64,000 bases of DNA, taken from assembly GCF_014302995.1 (NCBI RefSeq), contig NZ_CP060295.1:6811501-6875500 (forward strand). The letters are read 5' to 3'. Positions 45,152 to 55,667 of this stretch are shown piece by piece (position 1 is the first letter of the stretch; each line of letters begins with the position of its first letter). The position numbers were made by a program, and so were the translations under genes. Source of the stretch: Variovorax sp. PAMC26660. Its GTDB lineage: Bacteria; Pseudomonadota; Gammaproteobacteria; Burkholderiales; Burkholderiaceae_C. The notes beneath the pieces are model-generated. The model did no database searches, had not been told where the DNA came from, and worked only from the letters and a program-made list of their open reading frames with translations.

Positions 45152-46139
45152 GAAAGTTGAACCAGTTGTACGGGTACGCGCGACACAGCGCTTCGAGGCG
45201 CGCGACATAGGCTTCGAGCGCCGCGCGGATGCGCTGCTCGCGCTCTGCAGCGCAGGACGCCGGCTCGCCGAAATCGGCCAGTGGGTCGAACCGGACATCG
45301 TAGCGCGCACCGCCACCATAAAGACCCGCCATGAAGAACACCTTGCGACGCAGCAAGGCCGCCAGGCGGAACGGGCCGTCGTTGAAGCATGCCGGCTGCC
45401 CCAGGAAGGGCAGCACGATGTTGTTGCCGCGCTGGTGCGCGGGCTGGTCTTCGCTGCCCGGCAAGGTGCGATCGGCCAGCATACCGCCCAGGCCACCGCC
45501 GTCGAGCCAGTCGCGCAGCGCGAGCATCGAGTGCGGCCGGCCCAGCGCGATGACGTGGGGCCGCAGCTCGGGCACAGCGATGGCATTGAGGATGGCCGTG
45601 ATGCGCTGCGCGTTGTCCGGGTACATCAGCATCGCCAGACGCAGGTTGTTCTGGTGCGCCTGGTGCTTGCAGGCGCCCATCACCTCGAAGCTGCCCACGT
45701 GGGCGCCGAGCAGGAAGGCGCCCCGCCCTTGCGCAACTTCGGCATCGATCGGCGCATTGCCGTCGACCGTCACCTTGAACAGATCCATGCGGCCGCGCAG
45801 GAAGTACACGCGGTCGAGCACCGTCGACGAAAAGGCATGCAGCAGGCGGTAGCCGTCGATCCATCCAGCCTGCGGGCCGATGGCCCTGAAAAGATAGCGC
45901 TTGATGTGCCGGCGCTGCGCGGGCGCGAAAAGCAGAAAGTAGATGCTGATCGGCGGCAACAGCAGCCGCGTGACGTGGCGCCCGCACACCAGCGCCATCA
46001 GGCAGATGAAGCGCAGCGCCAGCATGTTGCTGCGCTCGGGCGCACGCGCCCAGTCGCCCTTCTGCGTGTTCTGCGCGGAACCCCGGGTTGTCTGCGCGGC
46101 CTCGTTGACGGCATTCGCCTCGACGTCGGTGTGCTTCAT
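45123..46139 (-). CDS. LpxL/HtrB-family acyltransferase
   Basis: 338 residues from ATG 46139. A membrane-proximal N-terminal region is followed by GAFLLGAHVGSFEVMGA near 155, where the H-x4-E catalytic pair is HVGSFE. Then come MLADRTLPGSEDQP near 225 and VLPFLGQPACFNDGPFRLAALLRRKVFF. This is the lipid A acyltransferase fold as found in ApeJ-type proteins. It probably acylates the carrier lipid of the product. Confidence 0.87.
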   Translation of the reverse strand: MKHTDVEANAVNEAAQTTRGSAQNTQKGDWARAPERSNMLALRFICLMALVCGRHVTRLLLPPISIYFLLFAPAQRRHIKRYLFRAIGPQAGWIDGYRLLHAFSSTVLDRVYFLRGRMDLFKVTVDGNAPIDAEVAQGRGAFLLGAHVGSFEVMGACKHQAHQNNLRLAMLMYPDNAQRITAILNAIAVPELRPHVIALGRPHSMLALRDWLDGGGLGGMLADRTLPGSEDQPAHQRGNNIVLPFLGQPACFNDGPFRLAALLRRKVFFMAGLYGGGARYDVRFDPLADFGEPASCAAEREQRIRAALEAYVARLEALCRAYPYNWFNFHDFWLEDSA

Positions 46140-47848
46140 CACGCAGACTCTTGCACGGCCACCCAGCGGCCGCTGACAGCCACCACGCCGTCGCAACGCA
46201 CGTCGAATCGCACGCCGCGACCGGTTCCGGCTTCCGGAAGCAGCTCGATGGCGAGCGTGCTGCCCGGCCGCACGGGCGCCAGGAACTTGGCCGCCGCAAG
46301 CGTGGGATTCGCCCCCAGCCGCGTGACCAGGGCCGGCACGCGCTGGATGGCTTCCATGACCTCGGCCAGCACCAGGGCGCCTGGAAGCAAGGGTTGGCCA
46401 GGGAAATGGCCGGCAAAAACGGGATGGTCGGCCGGCACCGCAAGAGCCATCTGCACCGGGGTGGTGTCTTCCGCGAGCTGCGCCAACGCGAATTCGCGCA
46501 GCGCCCGCACGGTGAGCTTGCCGGTGCCTTCGCGCGGGAAGGCCTTGACCTGCACCACCCGGCGCGGCACGAACACGGGTTCGAGGCGTTGCCGCAGCGC
46601 AGCAATGATCTCGACCGCCGAAAGCGTCGGCGCAACGACAAAGGCGACCGGCCGCACCACGCCGTCGGCCACTTCATCGGGCAGCCAGAAGGCGCCGTCC
46701 TCGACGCCTGCGATGCTGTTCAGGTGGTAGTTCAGGTGCGCCAGCGAGCTGCGCCGGCCCGCCACATGGATCAGGTCGTTGGCACGGCCGAACAGCCGGA
46801 AGCGCCGCTCGTCGAGCAGTTCGAGCACGTCGGCCATCGGCGTCGGCTCGGGCATGAAGTCGCCCTCGAAGATGAAGCGCTCGGGGCCACCGGCCTCGGC
46901 CGGCTCGGCGTGGACGCGAATCTCGCCAAAGGTTTCCCAGACTTCGCTTTCGGTCGTGCGCCGCGTGGCAACCTGCCCTGACTCGGTGCTGCCGTAGATT
47001 TCGAGCAGCACGCCGCCCATGGCCTGCTCGGCCTGCAGGGCGAGCTGCGGCGACAGCGGCGCGGTGGCCGACAGGATCAGGTCGACCGGCGGCAGTTCGA
47101 TGCCCGACAGCAGCAATGTCTTGAGGTGGAACGGCGTGGTCACCAGCGCGCGCGGGCGCGGCACCGAAGCCAGCGTCTGCACCACGTCGGCCGGAAAGAA
47201 CGGCCGGCCGCTCTCGAAGGCGGCGCCGCCCAGCATGGCCAGCAGCACCGACGATTCGAGCCCGTAGCTGTGCTGCACCGGCACGGTCGCCACCAGCGTC
47301 ACACCTTCCAGCGTCGGGCGTTCGAGCACCCTGCAAAGCCGCTTGACCGCCACCGTCACGTCGCCCACCAGGGTGCGCCAGGTCTTGGCATGCGGCTGCG
47401 GCACGCCGGTCGAGCCGGAGGTCAGCAGGCTGGCGGCATGCATGGCACCGTCGATCAATGGCACGGTGCCACTTGCATCGCCTTCGAGGCTGGAGCGGTT
47501 TTCGATGAAAACGCGCTGCATGCCAGGGGTCTGGAGCTTCGGATCGTCGGTGAGCGCGAAAAGACGGGGGCCGCCGGATTCGAGCAGGCGGGCGAGCGTG
47601 TCGGAGCGCGCATCGGGCGGCAGCAGGCTGGCATGGCCACGCACCAACGCGGCCCCCAGGCTCACGGCAAAGGCGTAGCGGTCGACACAAAGATTGACCG
47701 CCGGCCCCTCGCCCGGCAAGACCGGCGCGAAGCGGGCCACGTCGGCCAGAAACTGCCGCGTGCTCACGGGCACGCCGGCACGCCAGGCCAGGGGGGCATC
47801 GGGGTCGCGGTCCGCGAGCAGCGGCAGGAATTGAATGTCTGTCGTCAC
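46139..47848 (-). CDS. acyl/aryl-CoA ligase fused to a hotdog dehydratase (ApeH-ApeI type)
   Basis: 569 residues from GTG 47848. Residues ~1-440 form an AMP-dependent ligase: LTSGSTGVPQPHAKTW near 140 (P-loop), LLEIYGSTESGQVATR near 275, FRLFGRANDLIHVAGRR near 350 and the C-terminal Lys in REGTGKLTVRAL near 445. Residues ~460-569 are a second hotdog domain (VPADHPVFAGHFPGQPLLPGALVLAEVMEAI) typical of ApeI dehydratases. The ligase would activate a hydroxybenzoate and load it onto the carrier protein. In the reference clusters I remember, the two functions are separate genes. Confidence 0.85.
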   Translation of the reverse strand: MTTDIQFLPLLADRDPDAPLAWRAGVPVSTRQFLADVARFAPVLPGEGPAVNLCVDRYAFAVSLGAALVRGHASLLPPDARSDTLARLLESGGPRLFALTDDPKLQTPGMQRVFIENRSSLEGDASGTVPLIDGAMHAASLLTSGSTGVPQPHAKTWRTLVGDVTVAVKRLCRVLERPTLEGVTLVATVPVQHSYGLESSVLLAMLGGAAFESGRPFFPADVVQTLASVPRPRALVTTPFHLKTLLLSGIELPPVDLILSATAPLSPQLALQAEQAMGGVLLEIYGSTESGQVATRRTTESEVWETFGEIRVHAEPAEAGGPERFIFEGDFMPEPTPMADVLELLDERRFRLFGRANDLIHVAGRRSSLAHLNYHLNSIAGVEDGAFWLPDEVADGVVRPVAFVVAPTLSAVEIIAALRQRLEPVFVPRRVVQVKAFPREGTGKLTVRALREFALAQLAEDTTPVQMALAVPADHPVFAGHFPGQPLLPGALVLAEVMEAIQRVPALVTRLGANPTLAAAKFLAPVRPGSTLAIELLPEAGTGRGVRFDVRCDGVVAVSGRWVAVQESA

Positions 47849-47864
47849 GCGGGCAGCGCCTGTT

Positions 47865-48509
47865 TCATCGGCCGCCGGTGCCGTGGTCGACCGACGATGT
47901 GCCGTAGAACGCGCGCACTGCATCCACCAGGCGCGTGCGCTCGAATTCGGGATGCAGCCGGTAGCGCACAAGATGTTCGCCCACGAACAGCAGCGCCACC
48001 ATCACCGGCGAGAGCACATTGGCGAACAGCGACCAGTCTGAAAACGGCCGTGTCATGTAGATCGCGATCGACGCCAGCACCACGGCGGCAAAGTATCCCG
48101 TCCAGATGCGCGTGAGCTGCGTGGTGTAGGCCAGCATGTGGCCCTTGAGCGGATGAACGCGCTGGGCAAACTGGGTGATCAGCGGCAAGCTCTTGCCGCG
48201 CAGCGTCGAGCCGAACCAGCCGCACAGCGCGCCGTTGATGGCAACGTGCTGCATCACATAAAGACGGTCCGGGTCACCCGCTTCACCCAGGAAGACGAGC
48301 GAGAAGCCGCCGATGCCCAGCGCGGCCATGCCGACGAAGCCCCAGCGGCCGAACCAGCTCGCGGCAAAGCCCATAGCGGCAAGCCACAACGGACCGAGCA
48401 GCACCACAACGGCCCACGGCGCCGTGGCGTGAAACAGGGTCATCCAGTGAGAGAGGCCGGCATAGGCGACTCCCACCAGCAGCAGGAGTGCCAGTCGCCA
48501 TCGTGACAT
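47865..48509 (-). CDS. COG4648-type inner-membrane protein (ApeG-like)
   Basis: 214 residues with about six hydrophobic helices (LALLLLVGVAYAGLSHWMTL, WAVVVLLGPLWLAAMGFAAS, GFVGMAALGIGGFSLVFLG and others). YVMQHVAINGALCGWFGSTLRGKSLPLITQFA matches the conserved loop of the membrane protein found in aryl-polyene clusters. The role is unproven. It sits between the carrier protein and the ligase. Confidence 0.8.
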   Translation of the reverse strand: MSRWRLALLLLVGVAYAGLSHWMTLFHATAPWAVVVLLGPLWLAAMGFAASWFGRWGFVGMAALGIGGFSLVFLGEAGDPDRLYVMQHVAINGALCGWFGSTLRGKSLPLITQFAQRVHPLKGHMLAYTTQLTRIWTGYFAAVVLASIAIYMTRPFSDWSLFANVLSPVMVALLFVGEHLVRYRLHPEFERTRLVDAVRAFYGTSSVDHGTGGR

Positions 48510-48514
48510 GGGGA

Positions 48515-48826
48515 TCAGGAAGCGGCGCGATGCTGTGCGACGTGGGTCGCGAGCGTGCGCAGCGACTGAAAAATCTGCTGGTTGCGCTCGTCGTCCGAAC
48601 GCAACTGGAAACCATAGCGCCGGGAGACTTCGAGCGCGACTTCGAGGATGTCGATCGAGTCGAGCCCGAGGCCTTCGCCATACAGCGGATCGGTGGGCAC
48701 GATGTCCTCGGGGGCAACCTCAAGGTTCAATGCGTTCACCAGCAGCACAGCCAGTTCTTTTTCGATCGGCGACTGTTCTGACGCGTCGCCAGTGGCGGGA
48801 AGGGGGGGCTGAGCAGTCGATGACAA
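48515..48826 (-). CDS. acyl carrier protein
   Basis: 103 residues from TTG 48826, which follows a perfect AGGAGG by five bases; no ATG fits. The phosphopantetheine site is Ser in GEGLGLDSIDILEVALEV near residue 56. The N-terminal 20 residues are a flexible Pro/Ala stretch. It is the first gene of the ten-gene minus-strand operon and should carry the growing polyene. Confidence 0.9.
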   Translation of the reverse strand: MSSTAQPPLPATGDASEQSPIEKELAVLLVNALNLEVAPEDIVPTDPLYGEGLGLDSIDILEVALEVSRRYGFQLRSDDERNQQIFQSLRTLATHVAQHRAAS

Positions 48827-48850
48827 AAAAACCTCCTGATACTTTTTTCC

Positions 48851-48890
48851 GGAACTACCGATGGAACTACCGTGCGGGCCGTGGATTATA
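48851..48890 (-). promoter_or_regulatory. promoter and tandem repeat ahead of the carrier-protein operon
   Basis: A TATAAT box on the minus strand (48885-48890) is followed downstream by two direct copies of GGAACTACCG spaced 12 bases apart on the plus strand (48851-48860 and 48863-48872). The repeats lie in the leader, between the start point and the ribosome site. They look like a tandem operator or leader element. The -35 box is weak, which fits an activator-dependent promoter. Confidence 0.45.
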
Positions 48891-48939
48891 GGAGTGCGGC
48901 TTGATTAGACTGCCCGTTTCGACACGACCCGGAGCGCCC

Positions 48940-50454
48940 ATGGCCGACCCCCTTCTGATCGCACGCCACGACACCATCGAGTGCACCCTCCTGCCCGCAC
49001 TGGCCAACCGCCACGGCCTGATCACCGGCGCCACCGGCACCGGCAAGACCGTCACGCTGCAGACAATGGCCGAGAAGCTGTCGAGCATCGGCGTGCCGGT
49101 GTTCATGGCCGACGTGAAGGGCGACCTCACCGGCATCAGCCAGAAAGGTGTCATCGGCGCCAAGCTGGCCGCCACGCTCAAGGAACGCGGCATCGAGGTG
49201 CCCGAGCCCTCCGCCTGCCCCGTCACGCTGTGGGACGTGTTCGGCGAACAGGGCCACCCGGTGCGCGCCACCATTTCCGACATGGGCCCCCTGCTGCTGG
49301 GCCGCATGCTCGACGTGAACGAAACGCAGGCCGGCGTGCTGAACCTGGTGTTCAAGATCGCCGACGACAACGGCCTGCTGCTGCTCGACCTGAAGGACCT
49401 GCGCGCCATGCTGCAGTACGTGGGCGAAAACAGCAGCCAGTTCACCACCCAGTACGGCAACATCAGCGCCGCCAGCGTGGGCGCCATCCAGCGCGGGCTG
49501 CTGCAGATCGAGACCCAGGGCGGCGACAAGTTCTTCGGCGAGCCGATGCTCAACATCGCCGATTTCATGCAGACGGTGGGCGGCAAGGGTGTCATCAACA
49601 TCCTGGCAGCCGACAAGCTCATGAACTCGCCGCGCCTGTACGCGACCTTCCTGTTGTGGATGCTGTCGGAGCTGTTCGAGCAGTTGCCTGAAATCGGCGA
49701 CCCCGACCAGCCCAAGATGGCCTTTTTCTTCGACGAGGCTCACCTGCTGTTCAACGAAGCACCCAAGGCGCTGGTGGAACGCATCGAGCTGGTGGTGCGG
49801 CTGGTGCGCTCCAAGGGCGTGGGCGTCTATTTCGTGACGCAGAACCCGCTGGACATTCCCGACACGGTGCTGGCTCAGTTGGGCAACCGCGTGCAGCACG
49901 CGCTGCGCGCCTTCACCCCGCGCGACCAGAAGGCCGTGAAAGCTGCCGCCAGCACGATGCGGCAAAAGCCCGGCCTCGACATCGAGACGGCTATCACCGA
50001 ACTCGCGGTCGGCGAAGCGCTGGTGAGCTTCCTGGACGACAAGGGTCGCCCGAGCGTGACCGAGCGCGTGTTCGTGGTGCCGCCGGGCAGCCAGCTCGGC
50101 CCGATCACGCCCGATCAGCGCAAGGCACTGATCGCCAATTCGCTGGTGGCCGGCGTCTACGAAAAGACGGTGGACCGCGAATCGGCTTATGAAAAGCTCA
50201 AGGGCCGCGCCGACAGCGCACCCGATGCGCCCGCGGTCGCACCGGGAGGCAAGGCCGCAGCGGAAGCATCCGGCTCCGGCATGGGCGGCATGCTCAACGA
50301 CATGATCTTCGGCAGCACCGGGCCACGCGGTGGCAAACGTGACGGACTGGTGCAGACCATGGCCAAGTCGGCGGTGCGCACCATGGGAACGTCGGTCGGC
50401 AAGGAGATCCTGCGTGGGGTGCTTGGCGGGATCTTCGGTAGCAAGAAGCGCTGA
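48940..50454 (+). CDS. DUF853 / HerA-like ATPase (YjgR family)
   Basis: 504 residues from ATG 48940 with GGAG five bases upstream; the frame extends to a TTG at 48901 without need. Walker [15 protein letters not shown] near residue 30, Walker [21 protein letters not shown] near 265, and [28 protein letters not shown] near 310 are HerA/VirB4-type helicase features. A low-complexity linker (about 430-455) precedes [21 protein letters not shown]. The physiological role is unknown; the gene stands alone. Confidence 0.9.
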   Translation: MADPLLIARHDTIECTLLPALANRHGLITGATGTGKTVTLQTMAEKLSSIGVPVFMADVKGDLTGISQKGVIGAKLAATLKERGIEVPEPSACPVTLWDVFGEQGHPVRATISDMGPLLLGRMLDVNETQAGVLNLVFKIADDNGLLLLDLKDLRAMLQYVGENSSQFTTQYGNISAASVGAIQRGLLQIETQGGDKFFGEPMLNIADFMQTVGGKGVINILAADKLMNSPRLYATFLLWMLSELFEQLPEIGDPDQPKMAFFFDEAHLLFNEAPKALVERIELVVRLVRSKGVGVYFVTQNPLDIPDTVLAQLGNRVQHALRAFTPRDQKAVKAAASTMRQKPGLDIETAITELAVGEALVSFLDDKGRPSVTERVFVVPPGSQLGPITPDQRKALIANSLVAGVYEKTVDRESAYEKLKGRADSAPDAPAVAPGGKAAAEASGSGMGGMLNDMIFGSTGPRGGKRDGLVQTMAKSAVRTMGTSVGKEILRGVLGGIFGSKKR

Positions 50455-50473
50455 CCCGCTCCGGTTTGGGGTC

Positions 50474-50735
50474 GTTGTTCGGGGCGCTGCTGTTCAGGGC
50501 GGCACTCACGCCGACACGGTGCTCTTTTTCGCGAATGTCCCCCGCTTCGCTCCTCCTTTATTTAGCTAAAAAGAGCCCCGTATCGACGTGAGCGCTCAGA
50601 GCGGTCGTTGATCGGCGACCACCAGCAGCGTGTCCAGGTGCGAATGACACCGGGTACTCCCCGCAGCGAAATAAAGGAGGAGCGAAGCGGGGGACATTCG
50701 CGGAGGGGAGCTCCCGGTGTCATTCGTACGCGCCC
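50474..50735. repeat. two-hairpin composite repeat, type A copy 2 (inverted)
   Basis: Essentially the reverse complement of the repeat at 10061-10355. Hairpins 50505-50592 and 50638-50729 hold the shared core at about 50531-50563 and 50666-50701. The spacer between them and the left terminal repeat (50474-50501) also match. The right terminal repeat is shortened, and the core in the first hairpin has lost its last few bases. It fills the gap between the convergent DUF853 and nrsF-type genes, and no gene was seen in it. Confidence 0.85.
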
Positions 50736-50754
50736 CGAATGAATCCAAACGCGG

Positions 50755-51396
50755 CTACCAGCGCAGCAACCGGGGGCCCAGCACAGCCCCGATCAGCACC
50801 GGCGCAGCGATCCCGCTCACGTACCAGACCGCCAGGAACGGCGCGGTCAACTCCATGCAGTGCAACGCATAGACAGCGGCCCCGACACCGCCCGCCAACG
50901 CCCCAGCCGCAGCACCAGCAAGTGCAGGCCGCGTAGGCGCCAGCCCCTTGAGCGCCACCATCGTGGCCGCGAAAACCGGCAACGCCATCAAGCTGATGCT
51001 CAACGCACAGATGCGCCACGACTGCCCCATCAGCGACGGCATGCGCTCCTCGATGGGCACAGAGAACCAGACGATCGCTGCCAGCACCCAGATCGCGAGC
51101 ACCGGCAACACCGCACCGAACCAGGACCGCCGCACCGCCACACCCGGACGGGCCAGCCGCTGCACCATCACAAAGGCGGCCGCCGCGATGCACAGCGGAA
51201 ACAGCACCTTGACCCAGAACATCGGCCAGAACATGGCCTGCATCAGATCGCGCCGCAGCCCGTATTCGACAAACAGGATCACGAACGACAACGGCAGCCC
51301 GGCCAGCACCGCCAGCCCGATGCGCCCACCCGCGCCGCGCCGCCGCACCGCCACGTTGCCGGTGGCCAGCATCGCCACGAGGTCGTCGGTCTTCAT
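50755..51396 (-). CDS. nrsF: NrsF-type anti-sigma factor (DUF1109)
   Basis: 213 residues from ATG 51396, which overlaps the sigma stop (ATGA). A short cytoplasmic N-terminus (MKTDDLVAMLATG) is followed by six hydrophobic helices, with LHCMELTAPFLAVWY containing the conserved Cys of the DUF1109 family. NrsF proteins hold a sigma-F-type ECF factor at the membrane and release it under metal or oxidative stress. The pairing with the preceding sigma gene is the standard one. Confidence 0.85.
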   Translation of the reverse strand: MKTDDLVAMLATGNVAVRRRGAGGRIGLAVLAGLPLSFVILFVEYGLRRDLMQAMFWPMFWVKVLFPLCIAAAAFVMVQRLARPGVAVRRSWFGAVLPVLAIWVLAAIVWFSVPIEERMPSLMGQSWRICALSISLMALPVFAATMVALKGLAPTRPALAGAAAGALAGGVGAAVYALHCMELTAPFLAVWYVSGIAAPVLIGAVLGPRLLRW

Positions 51397-51950
51397 GCGG
51401 CGCCACCCCAACTGTTGCCGAACCTGGCGGCCAGGGCCTTCAGCCCCCGGTGGATGCCGACCTTGACCGCTGACTCCGACATGCCCGTCAGGCTCGCGGT
51501 CTCGGCCACCGACAGGCCCTCGATCTTCACGTGCACGATCGGCAGGCGCTGGCGCTCGGGCAGGCTGTCGAGCAGGCCGCCCAGGTCGCGCTTTGCGTCG
51601 CTGGCCTCGGTGGCCGACTCGGCGAACACCGCCAGGTCGTCGTCCAGCGGGTCATGCAGGTCTTCGCGAACCGACTTGGCGCGCAGCAGGTCGATCATCT
51701 TGTAGCGCGCAATCGCGTGCACCCAGGCCGTCAACGGCTGGTCGCTCTGGTAGGTGTGGCGCTGGTTGTGCATGGCGAGCAGGCATTCCTGGACAAGGTC
51801 TTCCACTTCATCGGGCCAGCCAAAGAGGCGCTTGCCCAGAAAGGCACGCAGGTGCGCGCTGAGTTTCTGCAGGAAGTCGCGGTAGGCACCGGCGTCGCCG
51901 TCGAGGCCACGAAGGAACAGGCTCCGCAGCGCCGCTTCCGCGTCGCTCAT
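51393..51950 (-). CDS. ECF sigma factor, SigF type
   Basis: 185 residues from ATG 51950, preceded by AGGA. Region 2 is DLVQECLLAMHNQRHTYQSDQPLTAWVHAIARYKMIDLLR; region 4 is LPERQRLPIVHVKIEGLSVAETASLTGMSESAVKVGIHRGLKAL. Two earlier in-frame ATGs exist (51986 and 51959). The first overlaps the -10 element of the predicted promoter, so it cannot be the start of a message made there. The product should direct a stress regulon together with NrsF. Confidence 0.88.
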   Translation of the reverse strand: MSDAEAALRSLFLRGLDGDAGAYRDFLQKLSAHLRAFLGKRLFGWPDEVEDLVQECLLAMHNQRHTYQSDQPLTAWVHAIARYKMIDLLRAKSVREDLHDPLDDDLAVFAESATEASDAKRDLGGLLDSLPERQRLPIVHVKIEGLSVAETASLTGMSESAVKVGIHRGLKALAARFGNSWGGAA

Positions 51951-51976
51951 CTGCTGCATCCTGCTGCCTACGGTGT

Positions 51977-52002
51977 TTCGTGCCATCTCGCCGGCTGGTT
52001 AC
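51977..52002 (-). promoter_or_regulatory. predicted SigF-dependent autoregulatory promoter
   Basis: On the minus strand GTAACC (52002-51997), exactly 16 bases, then CGAA (51980-51977). This equals the motif I recall for Caulobacter sigma-F promoters (GTAACC-N16-CGAA). It lies directly before the sigma gene, as expected for autoregulation. Confidence 0.6.
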
Positions 52003-52098
52003 AGCCTTGTCGAAAAAAGATTCCGGTCGATTGTGCCGAAGGTGTCCGCTTGCAAGCACCACACACCATCGGTACATTGTGTTTTTTGAGGGCTACCA

Positions 52099-53441
<1,343 letters not shown>

Positions 53442-53445
<4 letters not shown>

Positions 53446-54848
53446 CCACCAGCCACAACACCGACCCCCACATGCCCGTCGACGGTTCCGGCAGCCTGCC
53501 GCCCGGCGGCGCGGGCAAGGTCGATCCATCGATCGAATTCACCGCCGACGCCAGCCACCCGGCCGGCGCGGCGAGCCTGCTGCGCACCACCGCCGCCATC
53601 CGCCAGCGTGCCGGCGCCCTGCTGGCACGCGCGCGCAACGGCGAGTCGCAGTGGTTTCGCATCGGCGGCGACGACATGCTGGAGGACGCGGCGCGCACCG
53701 TGGCCGAAGTCACGCGCGAGCGCTACCCGTGGGACACCATCCCGTACCACAGCCGCTGGCGCCACTTCGAGGCCGGCGGCGTCGATCGCATCGAAGAACT
53801 CAACACCCGGCTGGGTGCACTCGATGCACGGCAGCGCGCCCGTGCGCACATCGACCTCGTGCTGGTGAGCGTGCTGCTCGACGCCGGCGCCGGGCCCGAT
53901 TGGCACTACATCGAATCCGCCACCGGCGAGCGCTTCACGCGCTCCGAAGGCCTGGGCGTGGCGAGCTTCCACGCCTTCATGAGCGGGATGTTTTCTTCGG
54001 ACCCGAACCATCCGTATCAGGTCGATGCGGATGGCCTGCGTGGCCTCGTTGCCGACCGGCTGGGCGACGCCTTCCAGGTCAGCGAGGTCAATCCGCTGGT
54101 CGGCCTTGCGGGCCGTGCCACGCTGTTGCGCCGGCTGGGCGAAGCAATGAACGAGCAGCCCGAAATCTTCGGCGACGACGGCCGGCCGGGCCGGCTGTTC
54201 GACGCACTGGTCGGCCCCTACGGCCCGGCCGCGCCGCCCACCGCCGAGATCACCGCGCACCAGATCCTGTCGCTGCTGCTCGATTCGCTCTCGCGCATCT
54301 GGCCTTCGGCCAATGCCGTCGACAGCATCGCGGCCGATGGCAGCGACAACGCGGGCGGCATCGGCTCCAGCGATCCGGCGCTGGCGCTCGGCGACTGCTG
54401 GCGCCACAGCGCAGTGCGCGGGCCTGGCCTCACCAACGGCTGGATGCCGTTCCACAAGCTGTCGCAATGGCTCACCTATTCGCTGCTCGAACCCTTCGAG
54501 TGGGCGGGCGTGAAGGTGCGGCACCTCGATGCGCTCACTGCCCTGCCCGAATACCGCAACGGCGGCCTCCTGATCGACAGCGGCGTGATCGTGCCCAGAG
54601 ACCCGGCCTTTCTCACCCGGCGCTGGAAGGCGAGCGACGAATTCATCGTCGAATGGCGCGCGCTGACCGTGGCGCTGCTCGACGAAGTGGCGCCGCGCGT
54701 GCGCAAGGTGCTCAACCGCACCGCCGAAGAACTGCCGCTGGCCTGCATCCTCGAAGGCGGCACCTGGGCGGCCGGCCGGGCACTGGCACAGCGCTTGCGT
54801 AATGGTGCTCCGCCCCTGTTGATCGAGAGCGACGGCACCGTCTTTTAG
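53442..54848 (+). CDS. URC4/Urg3-family protein (DUF1688)
   Basis: 468 residues from ATG 53442, overlapping the URC1 stop by four bases. It has [27 protein letters not shown] near 40, [19 protein letters not shown] near 95 and the conserved [16 protein letters not shown] and [23 protein letters not shown] stretches. The family is required for uracil catabolism in Lachancea kluyveri; its chemistry is unresolved. Because it is coupled to URC1 and followed by upp, it probably acts on the opened or ribosylated uracil derivative. Confidence 0.9.
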
Positions 54849-54882
54849 ACTCCCCGGTTCAGCAACGGTAGAAAAAATTCAA

Positions 54883-55512
<630 letters not shown>

Positions 55513-55610
55513 GTCTCGCCCCCAGGCTTCGCGCACTTCGTGTCGCTTCTCCAACCCCCTACCGGGGGCAACACCTGAGGCCCGGCAAAGCCGGTTCCTC
55601 GGTGTTTCTG
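55513..55610. repeat. intergenic repeat with hairpins (type C)
   Basis: It begins with GCCCCCAGGCTTCGCGCACT, continues with CCCCC-TACC-GGGGG and ends in a long hairpin (55570-55606, AACACC/GGTGTT with an inner CCGGC/GCCGG). I recall sequences of this kind as abundant intergenic repeats in Comamonadaceae. The hairpin could also end the upp transcript. Confidence 0.6.
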
Positions 55611-55667
55611 GAAAAGGGCGGCACTTTTTTTGCAGAACAAGATTTCCACACCCCGAGGAGAAGCACC

